Made by a program: the position numbers and the translations under genes
Notes under the pieces: model-generated
Databases searched by the model: none
The model's input: the letters and a program-made list of their open reading frames with translations, nothing else
Told to the model about the DNA's origin: nothing
Part shown: one piece after another, positions 39,424 to 52,513 of the stretch
How the letters are laid out: every line of letters starts with the position of its first letter
How positions within the stretch are numbered: the first letter of the stretch is position 1
Assembly: GCF_041260155.1 (NCBI RefSeq)
Contig: NC_091929.1
Location: forward strand, 32,812,962 to 32,876,961
Reading direction: 5' to 3'
Origin: Ptychodera flava
Taxonomy: Eukaryota > Hemichordata > Enteropneusta > Ptychoderidae
Length of the DNA: 64,000 bases

Positions 39424-40765
39424 AGTGGATGAAAAATTGTCATGGCTGTGTTCTTAGATTGATTTAAATTTGTTCAAAAACAAATTACAGACAAGGCTTC
39501 ATCAGAGTGATAATATTTCAACTAACGATAACGCGTCGCGCAGAGGGAGGTAGTAGTTTGAGGGCGATTCTTGAAGAAAGAAGTCGGTGGTTAGTCTCGT
39601 AAGTGTGATAGAATGAACTATTTCGCCCTCTCTGTGAAAGGGTACTATCAGTCAGTAGTGACAGAAATAGCGATACGTGTACGCGTGTCTCGAGGTGTGG
39701 GTTGAACACCGTGCCGTAATGTGCGGTTCTGACTGAGTACACGCGCAGTGCCGACATGGTAAGAATTTCCCATTACTTGACCGGTCGTCTTTGGTATCGA
39801 TCGATGCCGAGCCTGAGTATTGTTTTGTGCAAAGGTCGACGAACTTCTGCAAGAACATCAACAACTGCTTAGACTGCAAGTATTATCATGTACCGTGTAA
39901 GAGGCGAGATTCCGTCAAAAATATCTGATAACATGCATTGAAAATGAGCATCCTCTGAATTTCCTTACGCACAAAAGGTGTTCGCAAGCGATGTCTTGTC
40001 GGACTTGCAGGCAAACTTGTTTCAGAAAGCCGGGAAAGAGTTGGTGAGGAAATTCTGTTTTGCTCAGCGGGTAACGTTGAAAACAGCTGGCTGTTTCGGC
40101 TGCTGTTTGCCGGGGGTGAACTCGGAGCAAGACAAATTTATGGGGGGGGGGCGAGCAGATAAAGGAGGGCTTTTGGCAGGAAAATTAATGTAATTTGGCG
40201 AGAGTTAGCGGGGAGTTTGATGGGGACGAGAAAGAGGGCTAAGGGAACAGGCTGGTAAAGTACTGGGGTAATTTTTTAAATCGTGGCGGGGTAGGGGTAG
40301 CAATGAACAATTTCATTTATCCAAATTTGAAGTTTGTTCAAAATACCGCGGAACAATAAATTTACATATAAAACACCAACTTCTCGAAATCAACAGGCTG
40401 GTGGCAGCCCCTAGCTGAAGTTGAAGACATTCTATGAAGACTTGGTTTTAGCAAATTAATTTCTGAGCAAGTAATGAATACGAATAGCAACATGTCCTTT
40501 CTATTCTTGTCAGTCGCTGTATTGTCATCAAGAACATATTACCTGGCATATTACCGATTATCAGCCTGACTAGTATTCCCTTTGCAATATAAACAAACAA
40601 CCGGTCCAAACGCTTATACGAGGACGAGAATGCACGGATGGGTGAAGTACCATATTGCATGATATAGGCCCGATAGGGATCCTGACACTAAAATTACACT
40701 CTAGCTACATATGTTCTCAGGCTACAGCCTAGTCTACATTGCATGGCATGATACAATGTTGTAGA
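39424..40765. other. Non-coding, nothing supported
   Basis: Contains a short G run near 40141. No exon or repeat recognised. Confidence 0.35.
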
Positions 40766-42110
40766 GTTATGTAAAGTAAAGTAAAGTAAGCCTTTATTGA
40801 AATCGTATCCCAGTTGGGATCTTGATCATAAAGTACAATAAAGGTTTTGCAAAAAACAACAATGAAAGAGTATATATAATATATATATAAATATAAATAT
40901 CTATACAGGAGGTCAACATATTAAAGGTTCATAAATAGTTTACTTTGTCTTTTTCATTTTGTCTTGTCTGAGTTTAAAACATGTATGTATGTATTTTCCC
41001 AATTCACATAGTGATGCTTTATCTGTCCTTGAAAAGATGCTTACAAGGTCTTGTGTGCCTCTGAATGCGTTTTTACAAATGTTTAGTTTACTGAAAAAAT
41101 CATGCCTAATGTTTGTGTATCCTTTGCAATGAAAAAGAAATGTATCTCATCTTCTATGTGTTTGTTTTGGCAAATTTGGCATGCTCTGTCTGTGACATCA
41201 AGGTTTCTATATCTACCTGTTTCTATGTGTAGTATGTGTGCACTAATGCGTAACTTGCACAGGGCTGACCTGTGATCTGGGTTTTTTATAATATGAAGGT
41301 AGCTTTCGAGAGAGAAATCTTTTTTCAACTCTCTGTATGTGCGAAGTTTATTTTTATGGTGCCCTTGTCTGGTATCATCATGAATCAATTCAAATGCACA
41401 TTTTTCAAATAGCTGTTTAACTTTTACATTAAAATTAGTTTTAAACTGTTTGTCATTTTCTATCTTTACATTCATGGCATCTCCAATATTTACGAGCAGC
41501 AACGATTGTTTAATTCCTGACACCCAATTATCTGTATGTGCATTGTCCAGTTGACAACCCAGATCATAAGCCTCACGAGTCAGTGTTGTATCTGCTTTCT
41601 TACTTATTTTAACCAATATTTGACCATTTGTGTTATGCTTGAAACAATTAGAGGATATCTACCCAGTTCCATTAAACATGCTATGTTGGATGCTTTGTTA
41701 TTCACTTTAAGTATGTGCTTGCAAAATTTAATGTGCAACTTTTCAATTGTGTTTGTTAAGTTTGTGAGTATGGTTTTTGCATTTGTGCATATGTCTGCAG
41801 TCCATACTTCTGTACAGTATAGCAGAATAGGTTTTATCATGGCATCAAACATTTGTAAATGGACCTTAATTGGAATATTTGACTCTGCAAAGAGTAACTG
41901 TCTCAATTTAAAACATGCCTTCATAGCTCTGTTTTTCAAATCAATTTGTGCTCTGTTTAGTTTTCCTGTAATATTTAACTTTATGCCAAGGTAAGTATAT
42001 GTTGACACATTTTCCAACTCATTACCATGTATAGTAAATTTAAATTTGTTGAAAATTTTCCCCGATTTGTTGAAAACCATGATTTTTGATTTGAGAATGT
42101 ATGTCATAGA
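40766..42110 (-). mobile_element. 5'-truncated LINE, C-terminal part of its reverse transcriptase ORF
   Basis: Minus-strand frames encode the thumb and C-terminal region of a non-LTR reverse transcriptase: KSKIMVFNKSGK, then YTYLGIKLN, then MIKPILLYCTEVW, and a distal CX2C zinc motif (CQICQNKHIEDEIHFFF). The reading frame shifts once, near 41610. The 3' end carries a short CTTTA repeat tail (seen as TAAAG units at 40770-40790). The 5' end stops at about 42110 with no catalytic FADD region, so the copy is truncated and dead. The clade is uncertain (Jockey/CR1/I-like). No clear target duplication is seen. Confidence 0.8.
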
Positions 42111-42293
42111 GCCTAGAGGGTCTGTGGGTATGATCGACTATACGTTATATACCTGCCTAGTTGCTATATCTGCCCCTACGTCCATCGACATGACGGTAAC
42201 CTTGGAAAATGTTTTCTCCTCGAAATCCGAACGTCGCTGCGGACCGATATGGAAGTTGAAAGATGGCGCGGGCATGACACGCCTAAATCCATC

Positions 42294-42438
42294 GGGGGGG
42301 GGGGGGGGCCTCATGGTATGTAGTAAACTCTGAACAGAAGCACGAATATTTTTCAAGTGGTACGTTCTCGGTATTCGCCAGATTACATCATACATATCAC
42401 TGATCACGGATGTAGGCCAAGCGTGGGGGGGGGGGGGG
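42294..42438. repeat. Two poly-G tracts
   Basis: Runs of about 15 and 14 G at 42294-42308 and 42425-42438. Lengths may be inexact. Confidence 0.8.
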
Positions 42439-42675
42439 ACAGGTACACGCCACAGATCCGCGGACCTGAAAAAAACTTCCCTGGTTGACTGGAATGAAGG
42501 ATCAATGCAATCAACCTTTTAAGCCGAGACACGCCAAAAGATAGCAAACCTGCTTTTTGAAACCAATCAAAGACAGCGACACAAAATGATTGAAGAGGTT
42601 TAGAATCAGTAGAATCGACTGTAAACTGTTTCGACTCTGCTCAGATTGGACCGGCGACGGAGGTGCTACGCTTTG

Positions 42676-42745
42676 TTTATCATCGTCATGGCAACAGTCA
42701 GTGGTGACGTAATATCAATCTCTACGAAGCAAGTAATTACCATAA
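42676..42745 (+). promoter_or_regulatory. Candidate DD3 promoter
   Basis: CGTCATGGCAACAG at 42684 (RFX-like half-site), TGACGTAAT at 42705 (CRE/ATF-like) and AATTACCAT near 42735. These occur in the same order as at 20706-20792 upstream of DD2. No clear TATA box is seen. The link to DD3 rests on position and this similarity. Confidence 0.4.
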
Positions 42746-43029
42746 CAATAGCTGGTCTGCAGAGAGCGAAATAGATTGCGAAGGGAAAGAACCGCCGTCA
42801 ACCTTGGGCGGTGTGACGTATTCTCATACCCGGGATATCCGAAGCGGGGATTGGTCCGTTGGTCTGTCACGAGGGGTCATCCTCGCCAGCGAGGTGTTCA
42901 ACTTCACCGGTGGCCAGATATGGTGGCCATGATCGGGCGGTGAACGAAAATCTCCGGGACCGGGAGCTACCAATACGTGATCGCCAACCCAGCGACGACA
43001 CCTAGGCTGAGGACTACGTTACAGTTCTG
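42746..43029 (+). other. Candidate non-coding 5' exon of DD3
   Basis: A CpG-rich stretch ending at a strong donor, TTCTG followed by GTGAGT, at 43030. Joined to the acceptor at 50992, the intron would be about 8 kb, close to the length of the DD2 equivalent without its LTR element. The start is approximate. Confidence 0.35.
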
Positions 43030-45799
43030 GTGAGTGTCAACTTCGATGCATGACTGGGCGAAAACCAACCGCCAGTTTCCTTCTGCTCCTTACCTGTTTA
43101 ACCTATCGCACACAATATATCTGAAGAGTGTCAATACAATCAAGTTATCTATTGTCAGTTCACGCGTCTTACTACAATAACTGCCAAAGACACTACGAAA
43201 AACAAACAAACGCCGAACAGTTATACGCTGATCAAATTCTATCGCGAAATGAAAGACAAAGCGGGACATTTATTTGCATTTGTTAAAGTATGATCAGCGT
43301 ACATGGAACACGAAAAGAACTAAATAGTCCACGGACAGTACGGGCTTCTAAACTACTTTACTTTCAGAGTTTGCGCCTGCGAAGACACTGCAATTGCATC
43401 AGGAAGTATGTTTAGTAGTTGTCACACCCTCTGCAAAGCATTTCGGTAGTCAGACCAAGTCGATAGATAGGAGTATGGACGTGTGTTCTCTTTTTTGCAT
43501 AGGAGTTTACTTTCACAATATATTTCGCTTCGTTGTGCAAGGGGTTTAGCTCCAGTTCGTTCCTCGGTTTATGGGACGTCATGTCAAATACTTTACGTAT
43601 GTACAGTACAATGGTGTACCTGTGAGGTCGCGATACCGCAGAAAAGACCAATGAAATTCACAAATCTTAAAGCACAGGGAGCTCACCTTATATTAAGAAA
43701 CGTTCAGATAAAGATTATCGTGTGCAGCTGGGTCATTAGGCTTGCCTATAGATATTTATCGCACATATTCATGGCAAAACAAGAGTCATTTTTTATATTT
43801 ATAAAAATACTACCATCAATGATAAAATATCCATTTAACGCCAGAACGAAACACTTTGACCAAACTTCAAGATTCTTTTGTTTGATTTGAAAAACTTCCG
43901 AGCATCCCTTTTATCTATAAATGTCATGTGGCTTTGGTGGACCGCATCCCATTTGTGTAGACGACAGCGTAATACACTCTGTGGACGTTTTGGAGCGCCC
44001 TGCCAGAATTGTAGCTTAAAGCTTGCACCAGGCTTGGAAAACGATCGCCTTATGAGCGCGTTGGCCAAACAATATCTTATTAAGGAAAAAAAAACATTTA
44101 TTAAGGCTCCATCAGCAGTTACTATTGATGTATGCAAGTATTTTTCTTAATTATTGAATAACAGTTTTTTCATCCTATATAACCAGTGTTCAACATGTCA
44201 ACGCTACCTGATAAATTTTATTTTTGACAACTGAATTTAAGTCACTCGAAAATTTATTAGTCAACAACAATGATGCTTATTGTACACAAAGCATCGTATT
44301 TTCAACAGTATTTAAACATATTTTCTAGAGGAAAAGACGGAAATGATATTGTTTTGAAAATATTATTAAAAGTTACTGCTGTTGACTCTTTAAAATCAGT
44401 CCTTATTTTTAATATTAACCCCCTTTAAGGGTTAAATTTTGATTAAAAGGCACTTTCGGATTTTATTTTAAGATTGATTCAAACCTAGATAGTAGAAGAC
44501 AGTAGAGAGTTTCTCTACTGTCTATGATTTAGACAAAAAACCCAACTGAGCTAGACAACAGACGGGTAAACAAACATTTTACCCGCCATCAAATGTTCGA
44601 TATGTTTACAGACTTGCCGACGCCATTTACCTATGTAATATCGATGCCTATTTTATCTATGCATGGAGGAAATGGCTAAATATCCATGGTTGATAATTGA
44701 CAGGTCTGTGTGACGTCACAAATTCAATACCCCATATATAGTTGATGTTTGATGACTACAAGTTTGTAGAAGAAGACATATAAGCTAGATTTTGTTGCGT
44801 TATAAAAAGAAAAAAAACCTGGAATTTGAACTTCCAATGCATTTATTTACACAATCCAGCAAAAGCGTCAGTTTCTTCTACCAACATTTCACAGAGTTTT
44901 TAATATCGAGTCACCCGGACAGATGCACCAATGCGATGTGACTTTAAAACAGTTTAGATTACTGATTTTCACAGTTGCATTTAAGAGAAAATGGTTGTAA
45001 CTTTTGACGACGTTTTCATAAATCTTATTCTTGAAAATCTAGTCTAAGTACATATATTCATTCTTCTGCAGAAATACATGTCTGAATAGAAGGCATTACC
45101 CTGGCAAACACAATGCGCCGTGTACAATATACAATGTTAATTGCTGCAAAGAATATCAAACATAACATCACAGACAATCTGTGATAACACATATAAAGGA
45201 TGCATTCAGAAGTTGTACACTACAGGAACTTTGACACCGTTTTGGGAGTAGATAAAAGAAACTTTACTTAGATCAAAAATACCGGAAAATACATCAAAAA
45301 GTTACAAATAATGGATCTTCAAGGAACACTTTGAGTGGTCGTGAAAATCTGTCTCATCACCACATCATAATTGCATACATTTGTATTCCGCCAAAGCCAG
45401 TGACGTAGCAGCCATACATGAGTATACAACCAGCTGCTGGCCCCTAGAAGCAATATTGCAGATGCTGCCAATTTCGATAGACACTATGATAACATTCATT
45501 CTCGACTTTCTACAACTTAAAAAGTACGAGATATTGTACGTAAATCACAGTTAACTGTAACACACACTGTATCTGAACCGTATCAAAAATTCAATGGCCT
45601 TGAGGAAGTTTAAATTTAATGTTTAACTTAACAGAGAATAGCTTACAAAACGCATTATCATAATCCTGTGTTATTGGGCTCGCCAAGTTTCTTGATATCT
45701 TCTCGAGGGCTCCACGATCAACTTATTAATCAAATTAGGGTAAACAATTCAGAACGAGCATAATGTAGATACTTTAAACTGACACAAAAAACATTTTTG
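43030..45799. other. Presumed DD3 5' intron, nothing supported
   Basis: An 11-bp-stem hairpin (GACAGTAGAGA, loop, complement) lies at 44499-44523. No exon is supported. Frames at 43483-43890 and 43835-44150 lack splice support. Confidence 0.35.
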
Positions 45800-46157
45800 T
45801 TAAGGTAGAACGCGCCTCGGGGACAGATATTTGGACTCTTAAAGTTTTACCATTCTTTTCTGATATACCACTTGTGAGGGTTCATTTTAAAGCTCTTGGT
45901 GTGAGAAAACTTTTAACCGCTTAGTTTTTCGAAATTCGAAAATTTTATTTTTATCCATAGAGTTAAAACAGAGTTGGCAGCCATTTTGATTTTCAAATAT
46001 CGGTAAATCTTGGGTTATTTGTTTCTCTAGTACCAAAATTTGCTTTTTGACCCCCAATTTTTATTCTTGATTATAAAAGAGAATGATTGAAAGATTCCGT
46101 AAGGAAAGTTTGAACAAAAGTTTAAATCTTTCACTTTTGAGGCGCATACTACCTTAA
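45800..46157 (-). repeat. MITE family 1, copy H (complete, inverted)
   Basis: Runs from TTAAGGTAGAACGCGCCTCG to GAGGCGCATACTACCTTAA, with both TTAA ends and inverted ends intact. The core reads GTTGGCAGCCATTTTGA. Confidence 0.8.
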
Positions 46158-46655
46158 AGTTGCGATGTTCACGACAATTTCAACATGCATTATTACATGC
46201 TCCGTATATCAAACGTCGCGCCCTCCTTAGGATTCAATGTTAACTTGTTGATGGCATAGCTGGCCGCATAGTTATCACCTGACCGAAAGTGAACCGGAAC
46301 AATATTCAACTTAACAACTTCCGGATGTAAGGATGATAAAATTACTAAACCGCGTAACTGTGATTTTAAATATATCAATGCGCAGCCCAATGATAAAAAC
46401 AGATTTTCATCTAATATTGGAGTTTAGCACATGGTTGTCATTTGCAAATAAACATGTGATTTCAAGTGATTTCTACGATTCACACCACAGGTATGGAAAA
46501 TTCTTACGCAGTGTGAACAAAGTTGACACATTCGTGACTCCAAAGGGATATGGTGGGGTGAGTTTTCCGACCTTTGTATTTCAAATTCCTCCACAAGGTG
46601 CTTCTCACATTTATGACTTTCTTATCATCAGTGTCAGAGCTCAAGAATGTTTAAT
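46158..46655. other. Spacer between MITE copies
   Basis: Nothing supported. An open frame at 46333-46659 has no domain or splice context. Confidence 0.35.
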
Positions 46656-46977
46656 TTAAGATAGTGCGCACCTCAAAAGGGAAAGACTTGAAGAACAAAC
46701 TTTCCTATAGAAGCTTTCAACCTTTGTCTCTCAAAATCAAGAATCAGGGCCACATCACAAATTTTGTTACTAGAGAAACAAATTACCTTAAATTCGGCGC
46801 AGTTTCTCTTTTAACTCCATGGAGAAAGTAGTGATTTCGATTTTCCACAAATCCAATAGTCAAAACTTTATTTACTCCTGGAGTTTCTAAACGAACCCGC
46901 ACCAATGGTAGATCAGAAAAATTATGGAAAAAAAATCAGAGTGCGAATATGTGTCCCCGAGGCCCGTTCCACCTTAA
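46656..46977 (+). repeat. MITE family 1, copy I
   Basis: TTAAGATAGTGCGCACCTC to CCCGTTCCACCTTAA. The central ATGGC core has been lost. Confidence 0.7.
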
Positions 46978-47186
46978 ACCTTTGAGTGCTGTAATTTTCC
47001 CACCAAAATATTACTATAACATTTTTTCAGATTTTTATTATTTTTTGGGACAATTTTGGACCCGATGGACTCTAAGTTTCATTGGCTACAGCTTTTTATC
47101 AAAATTGTGGCAAATATCTGAAAAATTTTACTTGGGTATATTTTTAAAAAGCCGACAAAAATTCACTTTGGCGCTCAAAGGATTAA
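46978..47186 (-). repeat. MITE family 3, copy 2
   Basis: Starts directly at the TTAA end of copy I (CCTTTGAGTGCTG) and ends TTTGGCGCTCAAAGGATTAA. Related to 38369-38586 in inverted orientation. Confidence 0.55.
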
Positions 47187-48494
47187 GCAGTCGCTGCTTG
47201 CAGTGGCCTTTTGGTCGAATAGTAGTACGCATATTCTGTATACTGTAGGCCGTGACGGTAGCGAGCTGAACACAAACAGAAAACCAGGCAGAGCTGCGTG
47301 TTCAACAATCAACTCTTTTACAGTGACCGCTGGCTTGCTACCGACCGGGTTGCCATAGACGCGCATATACTGTTGACACACATATCATAGTCTAACGATT
47401 ATGTAACTGTTTACATTTCCTGGTGAGGTATCCACGTCAAAGAATGTAAGATCCTTGTTCACCACGCGGCTGCATTGTAAAATATTTGAGAGGTTTAGTT
47501 ACGTGTTTACCTTCCGCCCATCGGTACACGTGTCTCAAGTTGACGTTATGTACGTGTGGCGCAGACGTTCGTAGCGGCAAACGACACACAATTACGTATA
47601 ATATTTTTTACGGTTTCTTTATGGTGTCCGTGAATTTAGGCAACAACCTCGCAAAGTTACATAGTAAATAAGCGAACAGCTTTTACATCCGAATATTTTA
47701 CAGTTTGCACCAGTATCAGAAGTACTCTCACTACGATTGCCAGACGTGATCGAAATTTTGTAGTCTCATATATCCACAAAAATGTCTTCAAACCTCATAG
47801 ATAACTGTATCAATGAAAATCGGCCAATTATATTCAAGGGTGGTATGATGTTTAAGAACGTAACGCGAAGAAAATAATCTTCGGTGAAAATTACACGAAT
47901 TTCGCACGTTTCCGAGAAAACGTGGTAAAACCATCGGGCACGCATAATGGGCTCAAATTCACTCGTCAGCACGGATATGCGAAGGCCACTGCGGTATCGT
48001 CAGACGCACGCACAATTACGTGCAACGACACCTTTCTATTTGATCCTGCGAAATCGTAGATATTCTCTCTAGAGTTGTCATTTTAGTTGGTTGACAAGCT
48101 CTTGGTTTATTTTCAAATTTTCTTTGTACAGAGTGTAGGTCTTTTTGACACAGGCGTCTACAAAATATAAACACGTTATGAGGTTATCGCCTAATCGTTG
48201 GCCTTGAACGATTAAAATCAAAGCAACCCCGCCCAAAAGGAAAAAAAAATCTAAAAACTAAAAAAATTCCCGAAATGGATGCTCTTAAAACTTTGGCGAA
48301 ATAACGTAACATGTTTCACTTTTTTCGCAATTACATTTAGTAGAGAGTTCTGTTTCTTTATCAGTTCTCAAAATTGAGCTTCTTCACGTCGAGATAAAAG
48401 CACACAGCGAGTCAAAACGATTCGACTTCACAATGGCCGCCGATCTCGATCTTTTCTTCTCTACCGCTTGTTTTGGCTTATTTTGGAGCTCGTA
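47187..48494. other. Non-coding, nothing supported
   Basis: No exon or repeat recognised in this part of the presumed DD3 5' intron. Confidence 0.35.
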
Positions 48495-48757
48495 GAGTAA
48501 GTAAAGTTTCCATTGTCCTATCTTGTTTTCAAAATCGAAATTTTCAATTTTCTCAAACTAGAATTAATACAGGGCTGTCGGCCATTTTGAGTATCCAAAT
48601 TGTAATTTTTATAGGAAATTTGTATGTCAAGTACCAATTTTGAACGGCAAACCCTAATTTTTACTCTTGATATCGAAAGGGAATGGTTTAAATTTTCAGT
48701 GATGAAAGTATAAGCAAACATTTGAACCTTTCAATTATGAGGTCTGTACTACCTTAA
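48495..48757 (-). repeat. MITE family 1, copy J (left part missing)
   Basis: Has GGGCTGTCGGCCATTTTGA and ends GAGGTCTGTACTACCTTAA. The other terminus is absent. Confidence 0.65.
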
Positions 48758-49613
48758 GTGTGGTGAAAGAGCGTTCACTGAAGTCAGCTAACCATTGTGG
48801 GGTACAAAGTGTGTGAGTCGGCGCTCCGGTGACATTTGCTATTCTCTATATAACTATGATGCAACTTTTTCCTATGGTCAGTTCGACCGACAAGACATTT
48901 TACGATTTGATATCCTACATAAACCTAAACGTTTTCAATCGGAAAACTGCCATGATTGGTTAGTGAATTTGATCAATATGGGCACTTTAACTTTTTTAAC
49001 CTTGGCATTTTAAAGTGCGACTTCAGACACTGTTAATATTAACTGGTTGAGGCGGGATGGAATGATTTAACGCACACAAGGCACATTTATAAGATCATAA
49101 AACTAAAGTTGATGTTTAATAAAATTGCAGACAGGTACGATCACACCGTGACTAAGGCGGATATTACAAAAGTATCTCAGCGATTATACTCGTAAGCCGG
49201 GGATCTAAAACGCTGACAAGTCCAAAGGAAAGCGAGCTCTGAAAATAGAATATGACGGCTAAGTTTTAAAATGGAATATGTTTTCATGGACACATATTAC
49301 GTTTGCCATACAAAAATATCCCACTTTTCTCTACAGTGTGTAACTTGTTTTTAAGGGTCGGTGAGACTATCTTGAGAACCATTTTTTCGGGGGAGGGGGT
49401 GATAGAAAGGCGTCTACGTCGAGCAATTTTATACTACTGGTTATGTAATAGACATTACTGAATCGCGCTTTTTGGGTAGTAAAGTTACCCTCTTTAACTC
49501 GTCATTGTAAACGTCAACGACGAAGGACTTGCCCATCGCATCGTCATGTTTGCCCCAGTCCTAAATTTTGATAAGTTCACCAATTTAAATAAGTTCCAGG
49601 AGCTTGTTTCCAA
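48758..49613. other. Non-coding spacer
   Basis: Nothing supported. Confidence 0.35.
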
Positions 49614-49918
49614 TTAAGGTGGTTCGAGTCTCGAATTTGAAAGACTTACACTTTTACCCAAACTTAAACACTAGTTCGAAATCAAGAATAGAAATTAGGC
49701 GTCACCGTAAAAAATTTACCCATTATACTTGAAATTCAAAATGGCCGCAGCCACTGTGTTAACTCTACGGGGGAATAGAATTTTCGATTTTCACAAAAAA
49801 TTCGGTTAAAAATTTTATTGATTCCATGACCTTCAAAATGAGCCCTTACAAGTGGTTGACCAAAATAAGTATTGTAAAAAAGTTTGCGTGTACGAATATC
49901 TGTCCTCGAGGTTCATGG
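49614..49918 (+). repeat. MITE family 1, copy K
   Basis: TTAAGGTGGTTCGAGTCTCG at the left, core AAAATGGCCGCAGCCA, right end degraded (CTCGAGGTTCATGG). Confidence 0.65.
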
Positions 49919-50992
49919 TGATAAACATAACTCAGACCTGTGGAACTTGAAAGAACTTCCGTGATATGACAAATTCCAATAACACAGCCTGTTGCTGTGT
50001 TACTTGTTTCCTGTTTGCTGATGTTTTTCAGAGTATACAAAAACTTTACTATGGAATGCAACACTAGAAAAAATCATTCGATACCAAAATATCACATATC
50101 CGGTTTTATCTGGAGAAAGATAAGCTATTAACAGGTACACCGATATTTTCATTGTGAACGTCTCGAAGTGTTTGATCATCGACTAAATCACAGTGGACCT
50201 CTGTAAAAATTACTCGTTTATCAAACCTCAATTTTACAACCGCTGATTCCTATAAGCTATTGGTACTGCCGACTGCGTTTTCTGTGCGTGCGTCTGGAGA
50301 TGTATTGAATCTCCGCTTATTATCAGGCTTAAGTATTTGCATGTGTCGTATGCCTTTTGATGTATGTGCAAATTTATCTATCGATAGATCTACCTTTATA
50401 CCTGTGTATTTATCTCATAATCGGTTCGTCTTTCCGACTCGAACTGTATGTTTGGCTGTCTATCGGTCTTTCGGTCTGTCTTGCTGTCTGTCTGCCTCTG
50501 TCTGTCAGTCAGTATTTTGCATGTGTCGAATGAATTTCGGGTTGATGTGCAAATTTATCTATCGATCTATCTAATTCTATGTCTGTTTATTATCTCATGG
50601 GGTTGCCTTCCTGTCTGTCTGTCTGTGTGTCTGTCTGTGTGTCTGCCTGTCTGTCAGTCCGTCTGTGTTCAGCGTGTATGGGTAGTAGAGAGCGAAAGAG
50701 CCGGGAAGGAAACATATCGACATTTTGTCGGTAACGGTAATACTGACTTCCGGTACCAGTTGACTAACACCACGTTTCTGTCAAAAATTCGGCCAAGAGT
50801 ATTCTTATTTGCGAATGGATTACCTTTTATACATGTTTTTAGGTTAACTGTCAGCTATTTGCTGAGACGACTTGTACCAGTATACATATGACAGTAGGCG
50901 TGTGGTTTCTTCCGTGTGTGTGGTTGTATGGAAGCACTAAATCAGAGTAATTCTGGTATAAATGACCTTTGTTCCTCTGCAATCTTTTACAG
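49919..50992. other. End of presumed DD3 5' intron
   Basis: Holds CTGT-rich simple sequence at about 50450-50670. Ends with the acceptor AATCTTTTACAG at 50992. Confidence 0.4.
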
Positions 50993-51016
50993 AATTTGTA
51001 AGGAACTGTTTCCAAT

Positions 51017-52058
51017 ATGGCTGCTGCACCGAGGCGACGTCGATTGAAAGGAACCAGTATACAGGAGCAAATAATCCAAGAATGTTATGAATATCTCGAT
51101 GAAAGATTGATCAGGCTGATCGAAAATTGGAAAGGTTTCAAATCAAGCTACGTCCACTTCTCCTCGTCAATTACACTTGCCTATCCGCTTTGCAAATCTC
51201 TACACAACGCCAACTACCCATTTGCGGAAGTGACGTCACTGGATGTCGTGCGGAAGTGTTACGACGCCATGATGGGTAAGAATTATACAGAAAGTGCCTA
51301 CCTCATCGCTAACTTCCTCCAGATAGTGGAAGAACTAAAACACATTTATGACGAACTAGAAAACTGCCGGCCCACATTAGTGGCCAGCCAAGATAACAAA
51401 AAAGCTCGTCATGTGCGAGATTTCTGCGTTGAATTAGAAGATTGGCGAAAATTAATCGAAAGTGATGCAGCAGTAAATGCTCTGCATCACGAGGTTGAAA
51501 CAATCACAAATGATAAAGACAGCTTGAAGCAAACTGGTAGAGTTTTCAGCGTTGTACCTGTCATGATAGACCATGCTATTTCTCTCATCGGGATCATGCG
51601 AACAGGTTGGCCACATAAAGCGGATGGACCGCTTAGCTTACAGCGCCCCCGCACCGGCTGTATAGTAAGCTCAGCTCGCCTTCAACGTGTCCCAAGTATT
51701 ATTACTTCAAAAACTCAACGGTCTTTCGACGGCACCAGCGGTAATGCTACGTTAATACCACAAGACGCTGGCATTAAAGGTCAGTCAGTGAATCATTTAT
51801 CGAATTCAAGTCATGCAGTTCACCTCCCGTCAATCGGAAGTGTAACTCCCAGACGAGGATCCGTCTCTGATGATGACGATGGTCCCCTCTCATCCAGACG
51901 GAGTTCTCTGTCGTTCAGTTCGTCAAGTGCCTATGAAACCGGACCGGCATCACTGTCTCACGTGTCCATCACCAACTCAAACGTGACCATATCCAGTGAT
52001 ACGGAGAGCACCCAGGTATCTCCAATAGACAAACGCCCCATCGTGAAGGAAATAACAG
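51017..52058 (+). CDS. DD3 coding exon 1: N-terminal helical domain and Ser-rich linker
   Basis: First coding exon of a 520-residue protein. The acceptor ends at 50992 and the ATG at 51017 gives MAAAPRRRRLKG. Residues ~15-208 form the helical domain, sharing YVHFSSSITLAYPLC, CRPTLVASQD, KKARHVRDFCV and a closing IMRTGWP with DD2. It is roughly half identical to DD2 and more distant from DD1. A Ser/Arg-rich linker follows (~209-300), then SSSSAYETG and strand-like VSITNSNVTIS (316-326), and SPIDKRPIVKEITG just before the donor (G followed by GTGAGT). The paralogous placement of start, donor and motifs makes the model firm, while the function of the N-terminal domain is unknown. Confidence 0.9.
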
Positions 52059-52282
52059 GTGAGTGATTGAAAGATAAAATGGTCGTTGAGGGCAGTCTTT
52101 AACATCTCTCGATCAGATCTCACATGATGAACAATAGTTTGACACTGGGACTAGAAATCATTTTTTCCCAACTTCAAGAGCGCAAACTGGTAATGCGCAT
52201 TGTATGATTTTTCATTTTTTATTTTATAATTTCAAATATGTTGTCAACTCTGTTGAAAATGAATTGCGATTTAAACTTTCAG

Positions 52283-52513
52283 AAGCACTTCAATCCAAAT
52301 TTGACGAAGAGCTGGACAAGGTTACGACTCGACTTGAGAAGAAAATAACCAACGCCACTGAGAATTTACGTGACGATATTCAGAACGACCTCCAGCAGCG
52401 AGACAAGAGAATCGACAAAATTAAATCAGACGTGGATCAGCTGTCAAAATTCGTCGATGAAAAGTTCTCTGGTCTTGACATTGAACTATTGAAAGTCGAT
52501 GTGATCCTCAAAG
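52283..52513 (+). CDS. DD3 coding exon 2: coiled coil
   Basis: A 231-base exon from the acceptor AAACTTTCAG to the donor AAAG followed by GTAACT. It encodes residues 348-424 and opens with the same 26 residues as DD2 (EALQSKFDEELDKVTTRLEK and on). Divergence from DD2 is concentrated in the last 14 residues. The intron sequences beside the exon show no such similarity. The helical pattern suggests oligomerisation, possibly hetero-oligomers with DD2. Confidence 0.9.

Noticed and set aside
41536-41994. 152-codon plus-strand frame
   Set aside because: Antisense shadow of the LINE reverse transcriptase on the minus strand.
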